Origin: Duganella sp. Root336D2 | GTDB taxonomy: Bacteria > Pseudomonadota > Gammaproteobacteria > Burkholderiales > Burkholderiaceae_D | Length of the DNA: 64,000 bases | Reading direction: 5' to 3' | NCBI RefSeq assembly: GCF_001425005.1 | Contig: NZ_LMDB01000012.1 | Coordinates: forward strand, 457,736-521,735 | Shown here: positions 43,875 to 53,860 of the stretch, one piece after another | Position numbering within the stretch: position 1 is the first letter of the stretch | How the letters are laid out: every line of letters starts with the position of its first letter | Program-made: the position numbers and the translations under genes | Notes under the pieces: generated by a model | What the model was told of the DNA's origin: nothing | The model's input: the letters and a program-made list of their open reading frames with translations, nothing else | Databases searched by the model: none

Positions 43875-46800
43875 GGCGCTTTCCGTTGCGCGGCGGGGCC
43901 TGGTTTGCCGAAGAACCAGGCCAGCGCTACGTGCACGCGGCCAGCCCACGATTGCTCGTTATGGCGCCCGCCTTGGTCGACGAGGAATAGCAGGTCGCGG
44001 CCCTCCCGGTAGCCTTTCTTCACCAGGGCCTGACGGAACGCTTCGCTGTCCTCCTGGCCGTCATATACCGTTCCCACATCGATATAGAACCTGACCGGCA
44101 TTCGTTTCGGTGGATGCTTCACTTCTTCCTGGTTGTTCCACCAGAAGGAGCTGGAGACGCCGCCGGCCATCGAGAATGTTTGCGGGTAGCGCTGGGCAAT
44201 GCCGATCGACGCCAGGCCGCCCAGCGATGAGCCCATCACCGCCGTATGCAGGCGGCCTGGCTTGGTGCGGTATTGTTTGTCCACCCATGGCTTGACCGTC
44301 TTTGCGACGAAGTCGGCGTAGGCGTTCAGCTTTCCTCCACCGTGCTTGGGATCGCAGCAGGGGGTGTATTCGGCGATGCGATCGGTGGTGTTGTCGATCC
44401 CGACGACAATCACTTCTTCCATTTCACCCTGGCGTACCAGGCGGTCTGCCACTTCGTCGATATTCCATTCGGTGCCGTAACTGGCAGTACTGGCGTCGAA
44501 CAGGTTCTGGCCGTCGTGCATATAGAGCACGGGATAGCGGCGCTTGTTGTCGCTGCCGTAGCTTGGCGGCAGGTAGATGCGCAGCGTGCGTTCATTGCCG
44601 AGTTGGGGCGATTTGAATTTTTCGACCAGCTGCAAGGTGCCATGCCGGGGCGGGCGGCTTGGCGCAGGCGCCGGCAGGATGCGCGCTGCCTGCACGTCGG
44701 CGTGGTTGCGGGCGCCGCTGCTGCCGCCTGCATCCGCATAGCTCGCATTGGCTTGCAGGCTGCTCATATTGTAGAAAGGCTGCAGCTCGAGCCGGTAGCT
44801 GCCTTGCTTGAGCGCGGGGGGCAGGGGTGTCGACCACGCAGGACCATTGGCGGCGGCGTTGTGCGGCATCTGGATGATGCCCTCCGCTGCTACCGCACCG
44901 TGCTTGTCGCGTAATTGCAGGCGCTGTACCGCGTTGGTGATGCCGAGGTTGACCTGGTGGGCGTGGTTGTCGTAACGGAGCTGGATGTTGTATCGGCCGT
45001 CTTTTGTGACGGTCACGCTGTCGGCCGCGCCGATGACATCGATGCCTTCGCCGGCAGGGCTGCCTGTTGCGGCGAGGCAGAGCGGGCGGGAGTGATGGCT
45101 GCGCAAACTGCTGGCCGGGGAGATCGCCTCTACGGCGTAGCACGATGCCGTCGCATCCGCTCCTCCTGCTCCTGCCCCGCCAGCACTTGGCCAATTGCCG
45201 GCGGCGACGTTGGCGGCAGCGAGCTGTCCGTCGCGGTACACATTGAAGCGGGTGCCTTCCTGCGTTCCTGCGCCCGGCGCGATGCGAAGAACGGCGGCTC
45301 CGGCCGATGGCGCGCGCTGGATGACTGGTTCCGGTGGCGCGGTGGATGCAGCTTCGTTGCCCGCAACGGTGATCTGCTTCCGGCCAGGCACCAGCGTTCC
45401 CATTTCCACTTCAATCAGGTTGTCGTCCGCCAGCTCGCTCCACGCAACCGGGCTGCGCGCATCCTTGCCATTTACTTTGCCGCCAACCGGCATGTAATAA
45501 CCATCAAGGGCAACCGCCGGCGGCATCTTGATCTTGATGTGCAGGCGTTTGCCGTGCAAGACCAGGCCGGAAAGCTCGATCACATCGCTGCCCGCAAACC
45601 ACTCGCGCCGCAGCCGGGAAGTAATGAACGGATTGACGTGTAGCCGCTCGGTATCAACACCGATGCCAAATACCTGCTGCACTACCATCCCCAGGAAGCC
45701 GCCGACTGACCAAAGCTGGCGGCGCGAATTGATGGCCGGTGCGGCAGGATCGCCGACTTGCCACTCCATATTCTCCATATTCGACAGGTTGAGGGCAGCC
45801 CCCTGCAGCAAGCTGGCATAGGCGGCATCGGCCACCGCCACGTTGCCGTACTGCGCCGCGGCCCGCAGGCCGTAGGCCGTAACGAATGGCCACAAGGCGC
45901 GGTTGTGATACACGGGCACGCCCGGCTGCTGCGGCCAGATCACCGGGGCGCCCAACGGTCCATGCGGATAGTGGGCCAGGATCGATTGCGCCTGCTCGGC
46001 GTCGGCCACGCCGGTGATGATGGCGAGCGACTGGCCGAGCCAGTCAAACTTGTGCATGGCGGCGCCGTCGAAGTGGCCCGCGGCCAGGCTGCTGTACATG
46101 CCGGCATCCTTGAGCCACAGGCGGTCATTGATCGCGACTTTCAGGGCGGTCGCCCAGCGCATGTAACGCTGCGCATCCTCGCTGTCGCCCGCCTGCTGCG
46201 CGAGTTCGGCCGTCAGCGTCAGCGCTTTGTAGTGGGCGACGTTGGTGGACAACGATTTGGACGTTGCCATGCTGGACAGATCGCTGGGAATCCAGGCCGC
46301 GTAAGATTGTTCGCGCCAGTCGAGGAATGATTGCTCGCCGTTGTACAAGCCGGTGGTGGGATCGTAAGCGGCGAGGCGGTCGTTTTCGACAGTGTTGCGC
46401 AGTGCTTGCAGGGCAGTTGCGGCGAACTGCGTGCGTTCTTCCGCAGGCAGCGACTTGAGTGCCTGTTCTGCGCCGAAGGCCCAGCTTACGCGATCGGTGC
46501 TGACTGGCCAGCTGCCTCCGCTGCCGGTGTCCTGCACGATTTGCAGGCCATCTTCACTGCCTGCTGCAAGTGGCGGCTTGCCGCCGCGGTAGCCGGATAA
46601 CTTGAACAGCAGCGAGTTGCGCGTGCGTTGCGGATCGAGCATCGCCAGACCCAGGTTGGCGGCATAGGAAAGGTCGCGTGTCCACACGTAGTGCCATTTT
46701 TCGCCGGTTTCGAAGCACTCGCATGCAATTGGCTGGCCGCCCTTGTAGCTGCCGTCACGGATGGCCTGCACCGAATCCTGCTTCATTTCCGTCATCGCCA

Positions 46801-47083
46801 GTGCGAACAGGGCGTCGAAGGCCAGGCTGCCGCTGCGGACTTTGGGCAGGCCGGCTTGTTCGTTGAAGGTGATCGACTGCGGCGCGTTGTCGCGCAAGGG
46901 CATGGTGGTAGCCTGCGTATAGCTGCGCAGCGTCGCTTGCGCATCCGGGGTCGCAAAGCTTGCCTTGTGGGGGCCGAAGGGGAGCTCCACGCTGGTATTC
47001 GCCAGCGCCGGGCCGCTCGCCAGCGCGCCGGCGCCGGCGAATGCGGCCGCGATGGCTGCCGAGAGCAGCGCGCGGCGCGCCAT
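43871..47083 (-). CDS. Secreted glycosidase-esterase fusion protein
   Basis: 1070 residues with a signal peptide (about 1-28). Residues 40-560 resemble an (alpha/alpha)6 six-hairpin glycosidase of the glucoamylase/debranching type ([42 protein letters not shown]). The middle, about 560-800, is beta-rich and partly Ala/Gly-rich, possibly a carbohydrate-binding module. Residues 813-1070 are an esterase-D-like (PF00756) alpha/beta-hydrolase with MGSSLGG (Ser about 953) and a C-terminal GRHNE His (about 1041). It is coupled to the upstream cyclomaltodextrinase gene by a TAATG overlap. The fusion suggests it cuts alpha-glucan and removes acyl groups, but neither activity is proven. Confidence 0.75.
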   Translation of the reverse strand: MARRALLSAAIAAAFAGAGALASGPALANTSVELPFGPHKASFATPDAQATLRSYTQATTMPLRDNAPQSITFNEQAGLPKVRSGSLAFDALFALAMTEMKQDSVQAIRDGSYKGGQPIACECFETGEKWHYVWTRDLSYAANLGLAMLDPQRTRNSLLFKLSGYRGGKPPLAAGSEDGLQIVQDTGSGGSWPVSTDRVSWAFGAEQALKSLPAEERTQFAATALQALRNTVENDRLAAYDPTTGLYNGEQSFLDWREQSYAAWIPSDLSSMATSKSLSTNVAHYKALTLTAELAQQAGDSEDAQRYMRWATALKVAINDRLWLKDAGMYSSLAAGHFDGAAMHKFDWLGQSLAIITGVADAEQAQSILAHYPHGPLGAPVIWPQQPGVPVYHNRALWPFVTAYGLRAAAQYGNVAVADAAYASLLQGAALNLSNMENMEWQVGDPAAPAINSRRQLWSVGGFLGMVVQQVFGIGVDTERLHVNPFITSRLRREWFAGSDVIELSGLVLHGKRLHIKIKMPPAVALDGYYMPVGGKVNGKDARSPVAWSELADDNLIEVEMGTLVPGRKQITVAGNEAASTAPPEPVIQRAPSAGAAVLRIAPGAGTQEGTRFNVYRDGQLAAANVAAGNWPSAGGAGAGGADATASCYAVEAISPASSLRSHHSRPLCLAATGSPAGEGIDVIGAADSVTVTKDGRYNIQLRYDNHAHQVNLGITNAVQRLQLRDKHGAVAAEGIIQMPHNAAANGPAWSTPLPPALKQGSYRLELQPFYNMSSLQANASYADAGGSSGARNHADVQAARILPAPAPSRPPRHGTLQLVEKFKSPQLGNERTLRIYLPPSYGSDNKRRYPVLYMHDGQNLFDASTASYGTEWNIDEVADRLVRQGEMEEVIVVGIDNTTDRIAEYTPCCDPKHGGGKLNAYADFVAKTVKPWVDKQYRTKPGRLHTAVMGSSLGGLASIGIAQRYPQTFSMAGGVSSSFWWNNQEEVKHPPKRMPVRFYIDVGTVYDGQEDSEAFRQALVKKGYREGRDLLFLVDQGGRHNEQSWAGRVHVALAWFFGKPGPAAQRKAP

Positions 47084-48906
47084 TACTGGAGCTCCAACAC
47101 GAGCACCGAACGGGCAGGGAGCGTGAACCTACCCGAGAGCGGAATGCTGCGGCCCGAAATCACGTCCGTGCCGCTGCGCACGCCGGCCAGCATTTCACGG
47201 AAGCGGTCGGCGTCGAGCGTGATGTCCTTGGCGTTCTTGTTCAGCGCAACCATGACCTTCTGTTTGCCGTCATAACGGAAGTACACATAAGTATCCTGTT
47301 CAGGCCCGAACTGCATCATCTTCCCGTGCTGGACCGCACTGGAAGTTTTGCGCCAGTTGGCCAGTTTCTTCACGAAGGCCTGCATCTCGCGCTGCTCGGC
47401 GCCCAGGCCTTCGCCGGTGAAGGCATTTACTTTATCACCTGCCCAGCCGCCCGGCATGTCGTGACGGTAGGATGGATCGTCGCGGCCTTTCACGGTGCTC
47501 GGCATCAGGATCTCGGTACCGTAATAGAACTGCGGAATGCGCGGCACGGTCAAGGTGAAGGCCAGCGCCATCCGAAGCAGGGCCGGGTCGCTGTTCACCA
47601 TGCTGAAGCTGCGCGACAGATCGTGATTCCCTTCGAACAGCACCAGATTGGATGGGTTGGGGTAGAGATAATCCTGCGCCAGCGTTTCATAGACATCGTA
47701 CAGGCGGTAGGTGCCGTCGGTATCGCCCAGCGCCTTGCGCAGCACGTCGTTGAGAGGGAAGTCCATCATGCTTGGCGCGTTTAGCGCCTGCCAGCGCGCC
47801 ACGATAGGAATCCGCGTGCTCCACTCCTCGCCCACCATATTTAGCTTGGGGTATTCCGCCAGCAACCGTTTCGACCATTCGGTCAGGAAGGCGGTATCGG
47901 AATAGCCGTAGGTATCCACGCGCAGGCCCGAAAGGCCGGCATACTCGATCCACCAGATATTGTTCTGGATAAGATAGTTCGCGACATAGGGGTTGGTCTG
48001 GTTCATATCCGGCATGTGCTGCCCGAACCAGCCCTGGGTGAAGTTGCGCGCATCTTCCCTGCTGCCGTACGGATCGATGTTGGCGACGCGGTGGTGGGCG
48101 GTCGGCGTGAACTTGCCGTCGTAGCTAAGCCAGTCCTGCATTGGCATGTCCTTCATCCACCAGTGGCGGCTGCCAATGTGGCTCAACACCACGTCCTGGA
48201 TCACGCCGATGCCGCGCGAACGCGCTTGCGCCACAAAAGTGCGGAAATCTTCGTTGCTGCCATAGCGCGCGTCGATCTTGTAATGGTCGGTTGCCGCGTA
48301 GCCGTGGTAGGAGTGGATATCCTGGTTGTTTTCCACCAGCGGCGTTGGCCAGACCTGCGTGAAACCCATGTCCTTTATATAGTCGAGGTGCGCCGTCATG
48401 CCGGCAAGGTCGCCTCCGTGGCGGCCGTTGCCCTCGGAGCGGTTGGCCTTGTCCGGCATGCCGGGCACGTTGTCGTTGGCCGGGCTGCCGTTGGCGAAGC
48501 GGTCCGGCATGACCTGGTAAATCGCATCGGAAGTATCAAAGCCCTGGCGTTGCGCAGAACCAGGCGCGCGTGCCAGCAACTGGTAGCTATAAGAAAGGCC
48601 TTGCTTGCCGGGCGCGGTGAAACGGATGTCGAAGCGGCCGGGCGCCACGTCCGGTGCCAGCACCAGGTCGATGAACAGGTAATTGCGGTTGGCGACCCGA
48701 CTCACGCTGGCTATCCGCACGCCCGGATAGTCGATGGACGGTTCCAGGTCAGCCACCTTGGACGCATTCACCATCAGTTGCAACTTGGGGCTCTGCATCC
48801 CAGCCCACCAGAAAGGCGGTTCCAAATGCTGGACTGTCGGCGGGGCGGCGTATGCGCCTTGCAGCAGGCTCAGGCCAAGCAGGGCGGTGACAGCGGTCTT
48901 CTTCAT
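47083..48906 (-). CDS. GH13 alpha-amylase/cyclomaltodextrinase-like enzyme
   Basis: 607 residues with signal peptide (about 1-20). An N-terminal starch-binding-like beta domain (22-120) precedes the GH13 barrel, as in neopullulanase/cyclomaltodextrinase and SusA proteins. Catalytic Asp331 (GLRVDTYGY), Glu360 (MVGEEW) and Asp429 (FEGNHD) are present. Likely periplasmic, cleaving cyclic or linear maltodextrins. It is divergent from the TonB receptor gene and has two operator-like repeats upstream. Cotranscribed with the fusion-protein gene. Confidence 0.9.
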   Translation of the reverse strand: MKKTAVTALLGLSLLQGAYAAPPTVQHLEPPFWWAGMQSPKLQLMVNASKVADLEPSIDYPGVRIASVSRVANRNYLFIDLVLAPDVAPGRFDIRFTAPGKQGLSYSYQLLARAPGSAQRQGFDTSDAIYQVMPDRFANGSPANDNVPGMPDKANRSEGNGRHGGDLAGMTAHLDYIKDMGFTQVWPTPLVENNQDIHSYHGYAATDHYKIDARYGSNEDFRTFVAQARSRGIGVIQDVVLSHIGSRHWWMKDMPMQDWLSYDGKFTPTAHHRVANIDPYGSREDARNFTQGWFGQHMPDMNQTNPYVANYLIQNNIWWIEYAGLSGLRVDTYGYSDTAFLTEWSKRLLAEYPKLNMVGEEWSTRIPIVARWQALNAPSMMDFPLNDVLRKALGDTDGTYRLYDVYETLAQDYLYPNPSNLVLFEGNHDLSRSFSMVNSDPALLRMALAFTLTVPRIPQFYYGTEILMPSTVKGRDDPSYRHDMPGGWAGDKVNAFTGEGLGAEQREMQAFVKKLANWRKTSSAVQHGKMMQFGPEQDTYVYFRYDGKQKVMVALNKNAKDITLDADRFREMLAGVRSGTDVISGRSIPLSGRFTLPARSVLVLELQ

Positions 48907-48955
48907 CAGTTCTCCGGTGGAAGGTCTTATGGGCCCGACAATACACCTAAATTGC

Positions 48956-48972
48956 TTGTAGTTCTACTACAC
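48956..48972. promoter_or_regulatory. Operator-like repeat, site A
   Basis: TTGTAG-TTCTA-CTACAC: 11 of 12 arm positions fit TTGTAG-N5-CTACAA. It lies 50 bases upstream of the cyclomaltodextrinase ATG (48906), and its start is 33 bases, about three helical turns, from site B. Confidence 0.55.
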
Positions 48973-48988
48973 CTCCTTTCGCCTGAAT

Positions 48989-49005
48989 TTGTAGCCGAAA
49001 TACAA
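48989..49005. promoter_or_regulatory. Operator-like repeat, site B
   Basis: TTGTAG-CCGAA-ATACAA: 11 of 12 arm positions fit. It has the same spacing as the perfect copy at 56237. It is probably bound by a regulator of maltodextrin use whose gene is outside this window. Confidence 0.55.
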
Positions 49006-49220
49006 CGTGGCGGTCGGAAATCCCAGGGCGAGGCCGTAGGGAAGGGCAGAAATACATAGTAATGATGATGGTCATTCATTGACACCAAATCTAGTTTTAG
49101 TACAGAATCCGCCTCAGAGCGTCCGTAAGAGCGTTCGCTTTCCAAGGATTCCCGTGTAGTTGAAATAAACCGGTCTGTGTAGGTTGCGGGAAAGAATGTT
49201 TAATAAGTGAGGGGACTTTG

Positions 49221-51950
49221 ATGACTATCTTCGCCAACAAGCGAGGCAATACCGCTTTCCGACTGAGTCCGGTTGCGGCTGGGTGTGCTGTATTTGTATC
49301 CGCCTTCGCGGGCTCTGCGTACGCGCAGACTACGACCACCGGCCAGGCAGCTGACGCGCCGATGCAAACTGTGACCGTGTCCGGCATCCGCCGCGGTATT
49401 GAAGACGCGATCTCCGTCAAGAAAAACGCCACTTCCATCGTCGAGGCTATCTCCGCGGAAGACATCGGCAAGCTGCCGGATACCTCGATCGCCGAGTCCA
49501 TCGCCCGCTTGCCAGGCCTGGCCGCACAACGCGTTGCCGGCCGTGCGCAAAACATTTCGGTGCGCGGCCTGTCGCCGGACTTCGCCACCACCCTGCTGAA
49601 CGGCCGCGAGCAAGTCTCCACCGGCGACAACCGCAGCGTGGAATTCGACCAGTACCCGTCCGAACTGATCGGCGCGGTCACCATTTACAAGACCCCTGAC
49701 GCCGGCATGGTCGGCCAGGGCCTGTCCGGTACCCTGGACCTGCAGACCGTGCGGCCGCTGGCTTTCGGTGGCCGTACCGTGTCGCTGAACGCCCGCATGG
49801 AAAAGAACTCGCTGGGCAGCATCGCTGACACCGATTCGCGCGGCGGCCGTTTCAGCGCGACCTACATCGACCAGTTTGCCAACCGCACCATCGGCGTGGC
49901 GATCGGCTTTGCCCACCTGGATTCCCCGGTACTGGCCCGCGAAACCGGCCTGTATGAGCCATGGAAGAATGAGTCCCGCCCAGGCGTGCCTGCCGGTACC
50001 ATGGTCACCGACGGCATCAAGTCCCTGGCACGCAGCGGCTACAACAAGCGCGACGGCCTGATGGGCGTGCTGCAATACCGCCCAAGCAAGAACTTCACCT
50101 CGATGGTCGACGTCTACGCATCCCGCTTCAAGCATGAAGACACCGCGAACCAGTTCGAAGTGCACGTCGGCGGCTACAACGGCAACAACACGCCTGGCCT
50201 GAACTTCGAGAATGTCACCACCAACAACGGTTCGTTCGCCACCGGCACCGCAACCGGCGTGTATCCGCTGGTGCGCGGCATGTACGACAAGCGCAAGGAT
50301 GATATCCGCGCTATCGGCTGGAACAACGAATGGAAGCTGGATGGCTGGTCCCTGGTGGCTGACCTGAGCCACTCACAGGCCAAACGCGACGAAGTGAACC
50401 TGGAAAACAACCTGCAGATCAGCGACGCAGCCGGCAATCCATACCTGGACTCCGTTGCGCTGGCCTTGGGCACCGGCGGCTTCCCGACCATGAACCCGGG
50501 GCGCGACTACAGTAACCCAGCCAGCCTGTTCGTACGTAACACCATCTACGGTTCCGGCTACGGCAAGACTCCGCGAGTGGAAGACAAGCTGAATGGATTC
50601 AAGCTGGCTGCCAATATCCAATCGTCCGGCGCACTGGAGAAGTGGTTCTCAAGCTTCGATATCGGCGTTCACTACTCCGACCGCAGCAAGGACAAGCAAC
50701 AGCCTGAAGGCGACATCAAACTGGCCGGCGCTGCTTCGACCATTTCTCCGGACCTGTTGTATGCACCGGTCGACCTGGGCTTTGCGGGCGTAGGCACTAT
50801 TCCTTCGTGGAACGTGCCGGGCGTCGTTGCCAAGTACATGACTTTCGCTCCGACTTCTGACAAGAGCTACCTGATCGCCAAGGCCTGGACCGTTAATGAG
50901 AAGATCACGACGACCTTCGCCAAGGCCAATATCGAACACGAACTGGGTGATGTCAGCCTGCGCGGCAATTTCGGCGTGCAAGTACAGCGCACCGACCAGT
51001 CTTCGGACGCCAAATACTGGGACGGCACTGCCGCAGCCGGCCAGGAAGTCAAGCCAGTCCATGACGGCAAGACCTACACCGACGTGCTGCCAAGCATGAA
51101 CCTGGCGTTCCAGCTGCCAAACGACCACACCGTGCGCATGGCACTGGCCAAGCAGATTGCCCGTCCTCGTGTTGACCAGTTGAGCTCCGCACTGGACTTT
51201 AGCGTCGGCACCAACGACTTTAAGCCAAGTGGCAAAGGCGGCAACGCGCAGCTGGACCCGTGGCGCGCCAAGGCATTCGACCTGTCGTATGAAAAATACT
51301 TCGGCAAGAAAGCTTACGCTGCACTGGCCTTCTACTACAAGAAGCTGGATACCTACATCTTCACCGAGACCCGCACCCGCGACTTCTCCGCGCAGATCCC
51401 TGGCACCAATGCGATTACCCCGTTTGGCAATTACACCGCTCCTTACAACGGCAAGGGCGGCAACATGAAAGGCCTGGAGCTCACCGCATCCCTGCCGTTG
51501 AACATGCTGACCCCGGTACTGGACGGCTTCGGCGTGAGCGGCAGCTATTCGTACAACGACAGCGCCATCACCATCAAGGAACCGAGCGCCAACCTGGGCC
51601 AGACCATCATGCTGCCAGGCCTGTCGAAGCACACCAGCAACCTGACCATGTACTACGAAAAAGCCGGCTTCGAAACCCGCCTGAGCCAGCGCAAGCGTTC
51701 GGACTTCGTGGGTGAGATCGGCAACTTCGCCGGCGAGCGTTCGCTGCGTTACGTGGTAGGCGAGAACATCCTGGACTTCCAGGTTGGCTACAGCTTCAAC
51801 GAAGGCATGCTCAAGGGCGTAGGCCTGGTACTGCAGGTGAACAACCTGCGTGACGCGGCTTACGAGACCTACAACGGCAACCGCAACCAGCAACTGGAAT
51901 ACCAGAAGTATGGCCGCACCTTCCTGCTGGGCGCGAACTACAAGTTCTAA
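49221..51950 (+). CDS. TonB-dependent receptor, maltodextrin (MalA/SusC-like) type
   Basis: 909 residues from ATG 49221 with GAGGGGAC upstream. Signal peptide to about 35 (AYAQ-TT), TonB box near MQTVTVSGIRRG, then the plug pattern SIVEAISAEDIGKLPDTSIAESIARLPGLAAQRV of Xanthomonas/Caulobacter carbohydrate receptors. The barrel ends ...GRTFLLGANYKF with a terminal Phe. The large size and the amylase neighbours support uptake of maltodextrin. A strong terminator follows directly. Confidence 0.9.
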   Translation: MTIFANKRGNTAFRLSPVAAGCAVFVSAFAGSAYAQTTTTGQAADAPMQTVTVSGIRRGIEDAISVKKNATSIVEAISAEDIGKLPDTSIAESIARLPGLAAQRVAGRAQNISVRGLSPDFATTLLNGREQVSTGDNRSVEFDQYPSELIGAVTIYKTPDAGMVGQGLSGTLDLQTVRPLAFGGRTVSLNARMEKNSLGSIADTDSRGGRFSATYIDQFANRTIGVAIGFAHLDSPVLARETGLYEPWKNESRPGVPAGTMVTDGIKSLARSGYNKRDGLMGVLQYRPSKNFTSMVDVYASRFKHEDTANQFEVHVGGYNGNNTPGLNFENVTTNNGSFATGTATGVYPLVRGMYDKRKDDIRAIGWNNEWKLDGWSLVADLSHSQAKRDEVNLENNLQISDAAGNPYLDSVALALGTGGFPTMNPGRDYSNPASLFVRNTIYGSGYGKTPRVEDKLNGFKLAANIQSSGALEKWFSSFDIGVHYSDRSKDKQQPEGDIKLAGAASTISPDLLYAPVDLGFAGVGTIPSWNVPGVVAKYMTFAPTSDKSYLIAKAWTVNEKITTTFAKANIEHELGDVSLRGNFGVQVQRTDQSSDAKYWDGTAAAGQEVKPVHDGKTYTDVLPSMNLAFQLPNDHTVRMALAKQIARPRVDQLSSALDFSVGTNDFKPSGKGGNAQLDPWRAKAFDLSYEKYFGKKAYAALAFYYKKLDTYIFTETRTRDFSAQIPGTNAITPFGNYTAPYNGKGGNMKGLELTASLPLNMLTPVLDGFGVSGSYSYNDSAITIKEPSANLGQTIMLPGLSKHTSNLTMYYEKAGFETRLSQRKRSDFVGEIGNFAGERSLRYVVGENILDFQVGYSFNEGMLKGVGLVLQVNNLRDAAYETYNGNRNQQLEYQKYGRTFLLGANYKF

Positions 51951-51961
51951 GCGTTCAGGTG

Positions 51962-51997
51962 AAAAAAAATCGGGGGCCGCGGCCCCCGATTTTTGTA
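51962..51997. terminator. Bidirectional intrinsic terminator
   Basis: A 15-bp GC-rich perfect stem (centre CGGGGGCC/GGCCCCCG) is flanked by A-tract on the left and T-tract on the right. It lies between the convergent TonB receptor and M2 peptidase genes and can serve both. Confidence 0.9.
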
Positions 51998-51998
51998 T

Positions 51999-53816
51999 TT
52001 ACTTGGCCTTCGCGGCCAGTTGCTTGTTTTGTTCGTCCAGCCAGACTTTCAGCGGGGCGAAGTAGTCGAGCAGGGCCTGGCCGTCGATGCGGTCCTCGCC
52101 GGTGGCGGCTTTCAGCGCTTCCGGCCATGGCTTGGATGTACCCATTTCCAGCATGGTCCACAGCTTCTTGCCGGCTTTTTCGCTGCCGTAGATCGAGCAC
52201 TGGTGCAGCGGACCGGTGTAACCTGCTTCCTTGCACAGGGCACGATGGAACTGGAATTGCAGCAGGTGGGCCAGGAAGTAGCGGGCGTAAGGCACGTCGG
52301 CTGCAACGTGGTACTTGGCGCCGGCGTCGAAGCCGTCAGCCAGCATCGGCAGCGGGCGCTTCACGCCCATGTACTGCTCGCGCAGCTGCCACCAGCTCTT
52401 GTCGTAGTCGGCTGGCTTGGTTTTGCCGCTGTAGACGTCCCAGCGCCATTTGTCGACCGAGTAGCCGAACGGCAGGAAGGCAACCTTGGCCAGGGCGCGC
52501 TTCAACAGCACGCCGATGTCGGCGTTCGGGTCCGGGTTCTCGTTCATCAGGCCGACCTTCTTCAGGTAGCTCGGGGTGATGGACAGCGCAATGGTGTCGC
52601 CGATCGCTTCGTGGAAGCCGTCGTTGGCGCCGGTGCGGAACAGGTTGGATTGGTTCTTGTAAGCCAGGTCGTAATAGATATGTCCCAGCTCATGGTGGAT
52701 GACGGCGAATTCTTCTTCGGTCGGGCGGATGCACATCTTGATGCGCACGTCGTCCTTGCCGTCCAGCTGCCAAGCGGAGGCGTGGCAAACGACGTCGCGG
52801 TCGCGCGGTTTTTCCAGCAGCGAGCGCTGGTAGAAGGATTCCGGCAGCTTAGGCATGCCCAGCGAGGTGTAGAAACGCTCGCCGTATTGCACCATTTCCT
52901 TGGCGCTGGTCTTTTTCTCTTCCAGCACATTGGTCAGGTCGAACTTGGAAGCGCCAGTGGCCGGCATCAGCAGCGGGTAGATGTTCTCCCAGCTCTGGCT
53001 CCACATATTGCCGAACAGGTGGGCCGGGATCGGGCCGGTCATCGGAACCTGGTCCGGGCCGTAGGTCTCGCGCAGCTTGTAGCGGGCGTAGGTATGCAGC
53101 GAATCGTACAGCGGCTTCACTTGCTGCCAGATGCGTTCCATCTCGGCCGAGAATTCTTCCGGCTTCATGTCGTAGCCGGAACGCCACAGGGCGCCGGTGT
53201 CGGCATAGCCCATTTCGCGCGCGCCCTTGTTGGACAGCTCCACGTAGTCGGTGTAAAGCTTCTTGTAAGACGGCGACTGCATGTGCCAGCCGTTCCAGGC
53301 GTCCAGCAGGACTTTAGGATCGCGGCTGGTGGCCAGGGTCTTTTCCAGTTCGCCCAGCGCTTTGCAATTGTCCGGGGTCGGGCAGTACTTGGCCTTGCCG
53401 TAGGCGCCATTCAGCTTGGCGTTGGCGTCGGCGTATGCCTGGCGCTCTTTCGGATCCGGCAGCATCAGCGTCAGTTGCAGCAGCTTGATCTTGCGCGCTT
53501 CGTCGTCGGCCAGCTTCACGCCGTTAAAGCGACGGGATTCCAGCGCGGCCTGGCCGGACGCGTCCAGTTGCTGTTCGCCAAAGTAGGCGGTCAGCGCTTC
53601 GGTGTCGTCGGTAATGAAGTTCTGCGCAACCCAGGCTGCCTTGTTGGCGTCGTTGCCCAGTTTGTCGAATTTTTCCTCAGTCTGCGCGATGAATTTCTTC
53701 GCTTCGACAGGGGTGCCTTTACCTTTTTTCGGGGCTGGTGCGGCGTGGGCGACACCCGCTGCCAGTGCCAGGCCCAGGGCCAGGACCATCGGTTTTTTAA
53801 TAATCGTTTTATTCAA
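51999..53816 (-). CDS. M2-family peptidyl-dipeptidase (ACE-like)
   Basis: 605 residues with signal peptide (about 1-25). The zinc motif HHELGH (H375, E376, H379) and the third ligand in GFHEAIGD (E403) match bacterial homologues of angiotensin-converting enzyme, which remove C-terminal dipeptides. Full length. It is placed inside the sugar locus but faces the other way and has its own terminator. No functional tie to the sugar genes is visible. Confidence 0.92.
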   Translation of the reverse strand: MNKTIIKKPMVLALGLALAAGVAHAAPAPKKGKGTPVEAKKFIAQTEEKFDKLGNDANKAAWVAQNFITDDTEALTAYFGEQQLDASGQAALESRRFNGVKLADDEARKIKLLQLTLMLPDPKERQAYADANAKLNGAYGKAKYCPTPDNCKALGELEKTLATSRDPKVLLDAWNGWHMQSPSYKKLYTDYVELSNKGAREMGYADTGALWRSGYDMKPEEFSAEMERIWQQVKPLYDSLHTYARYKLRETYGPDQVPMTGPIPAHLFGNMWSQSWENIYPLLMPATGASKFDLTNVLEEKKTSAKEMVQYGERFYTSLGMPKLPESFYQRSLLEKPRDRDVVCHASAWQLDGKDDVRIKMCIRPTEEEFAVIHHELGHIYYDLAYKNQSNLFRTGANDGFHEAIGDTIALSITPSYLKKVGLMNENPDPNADIGVLLKRALAKVAFLPFGYSVDKWRWDVYSGKTKPADYDKSWWQLREQYMGVKRPLPMLADGFDAGAKYHVAADVPYARYFLAHLLQFQFHRALCKEAGYTGPLHQCSIYGSEKAGKKLWTMLEMGTSKPWPEALKAATGEDRIDGQALLDYFAPLKVWLDEQNKQLAAKAK

Positions 53817-53860
53817 TTCGCTCTCCTCTCAGATAAAACTGCCCGCTAATATATCACCCT

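Larger units (their letters stand above)
48907..49220. promoter_or_regulatory. Divergent control region between the cyclomaltodextrinase and TonB receptor genes
   Basis: 314 bases without a gene. It holds two strong 17-base repeats (48956-48972 and 48989-49005), a weaker relative at 49154-49170 (GTGTAG-TTGAA-ATAAAC), and a GAGGGGAC ribosome site before the receptor ATG. No riboswitch fold was recognised. The promoters of both directions are presumably here. Confidence 0.5.
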
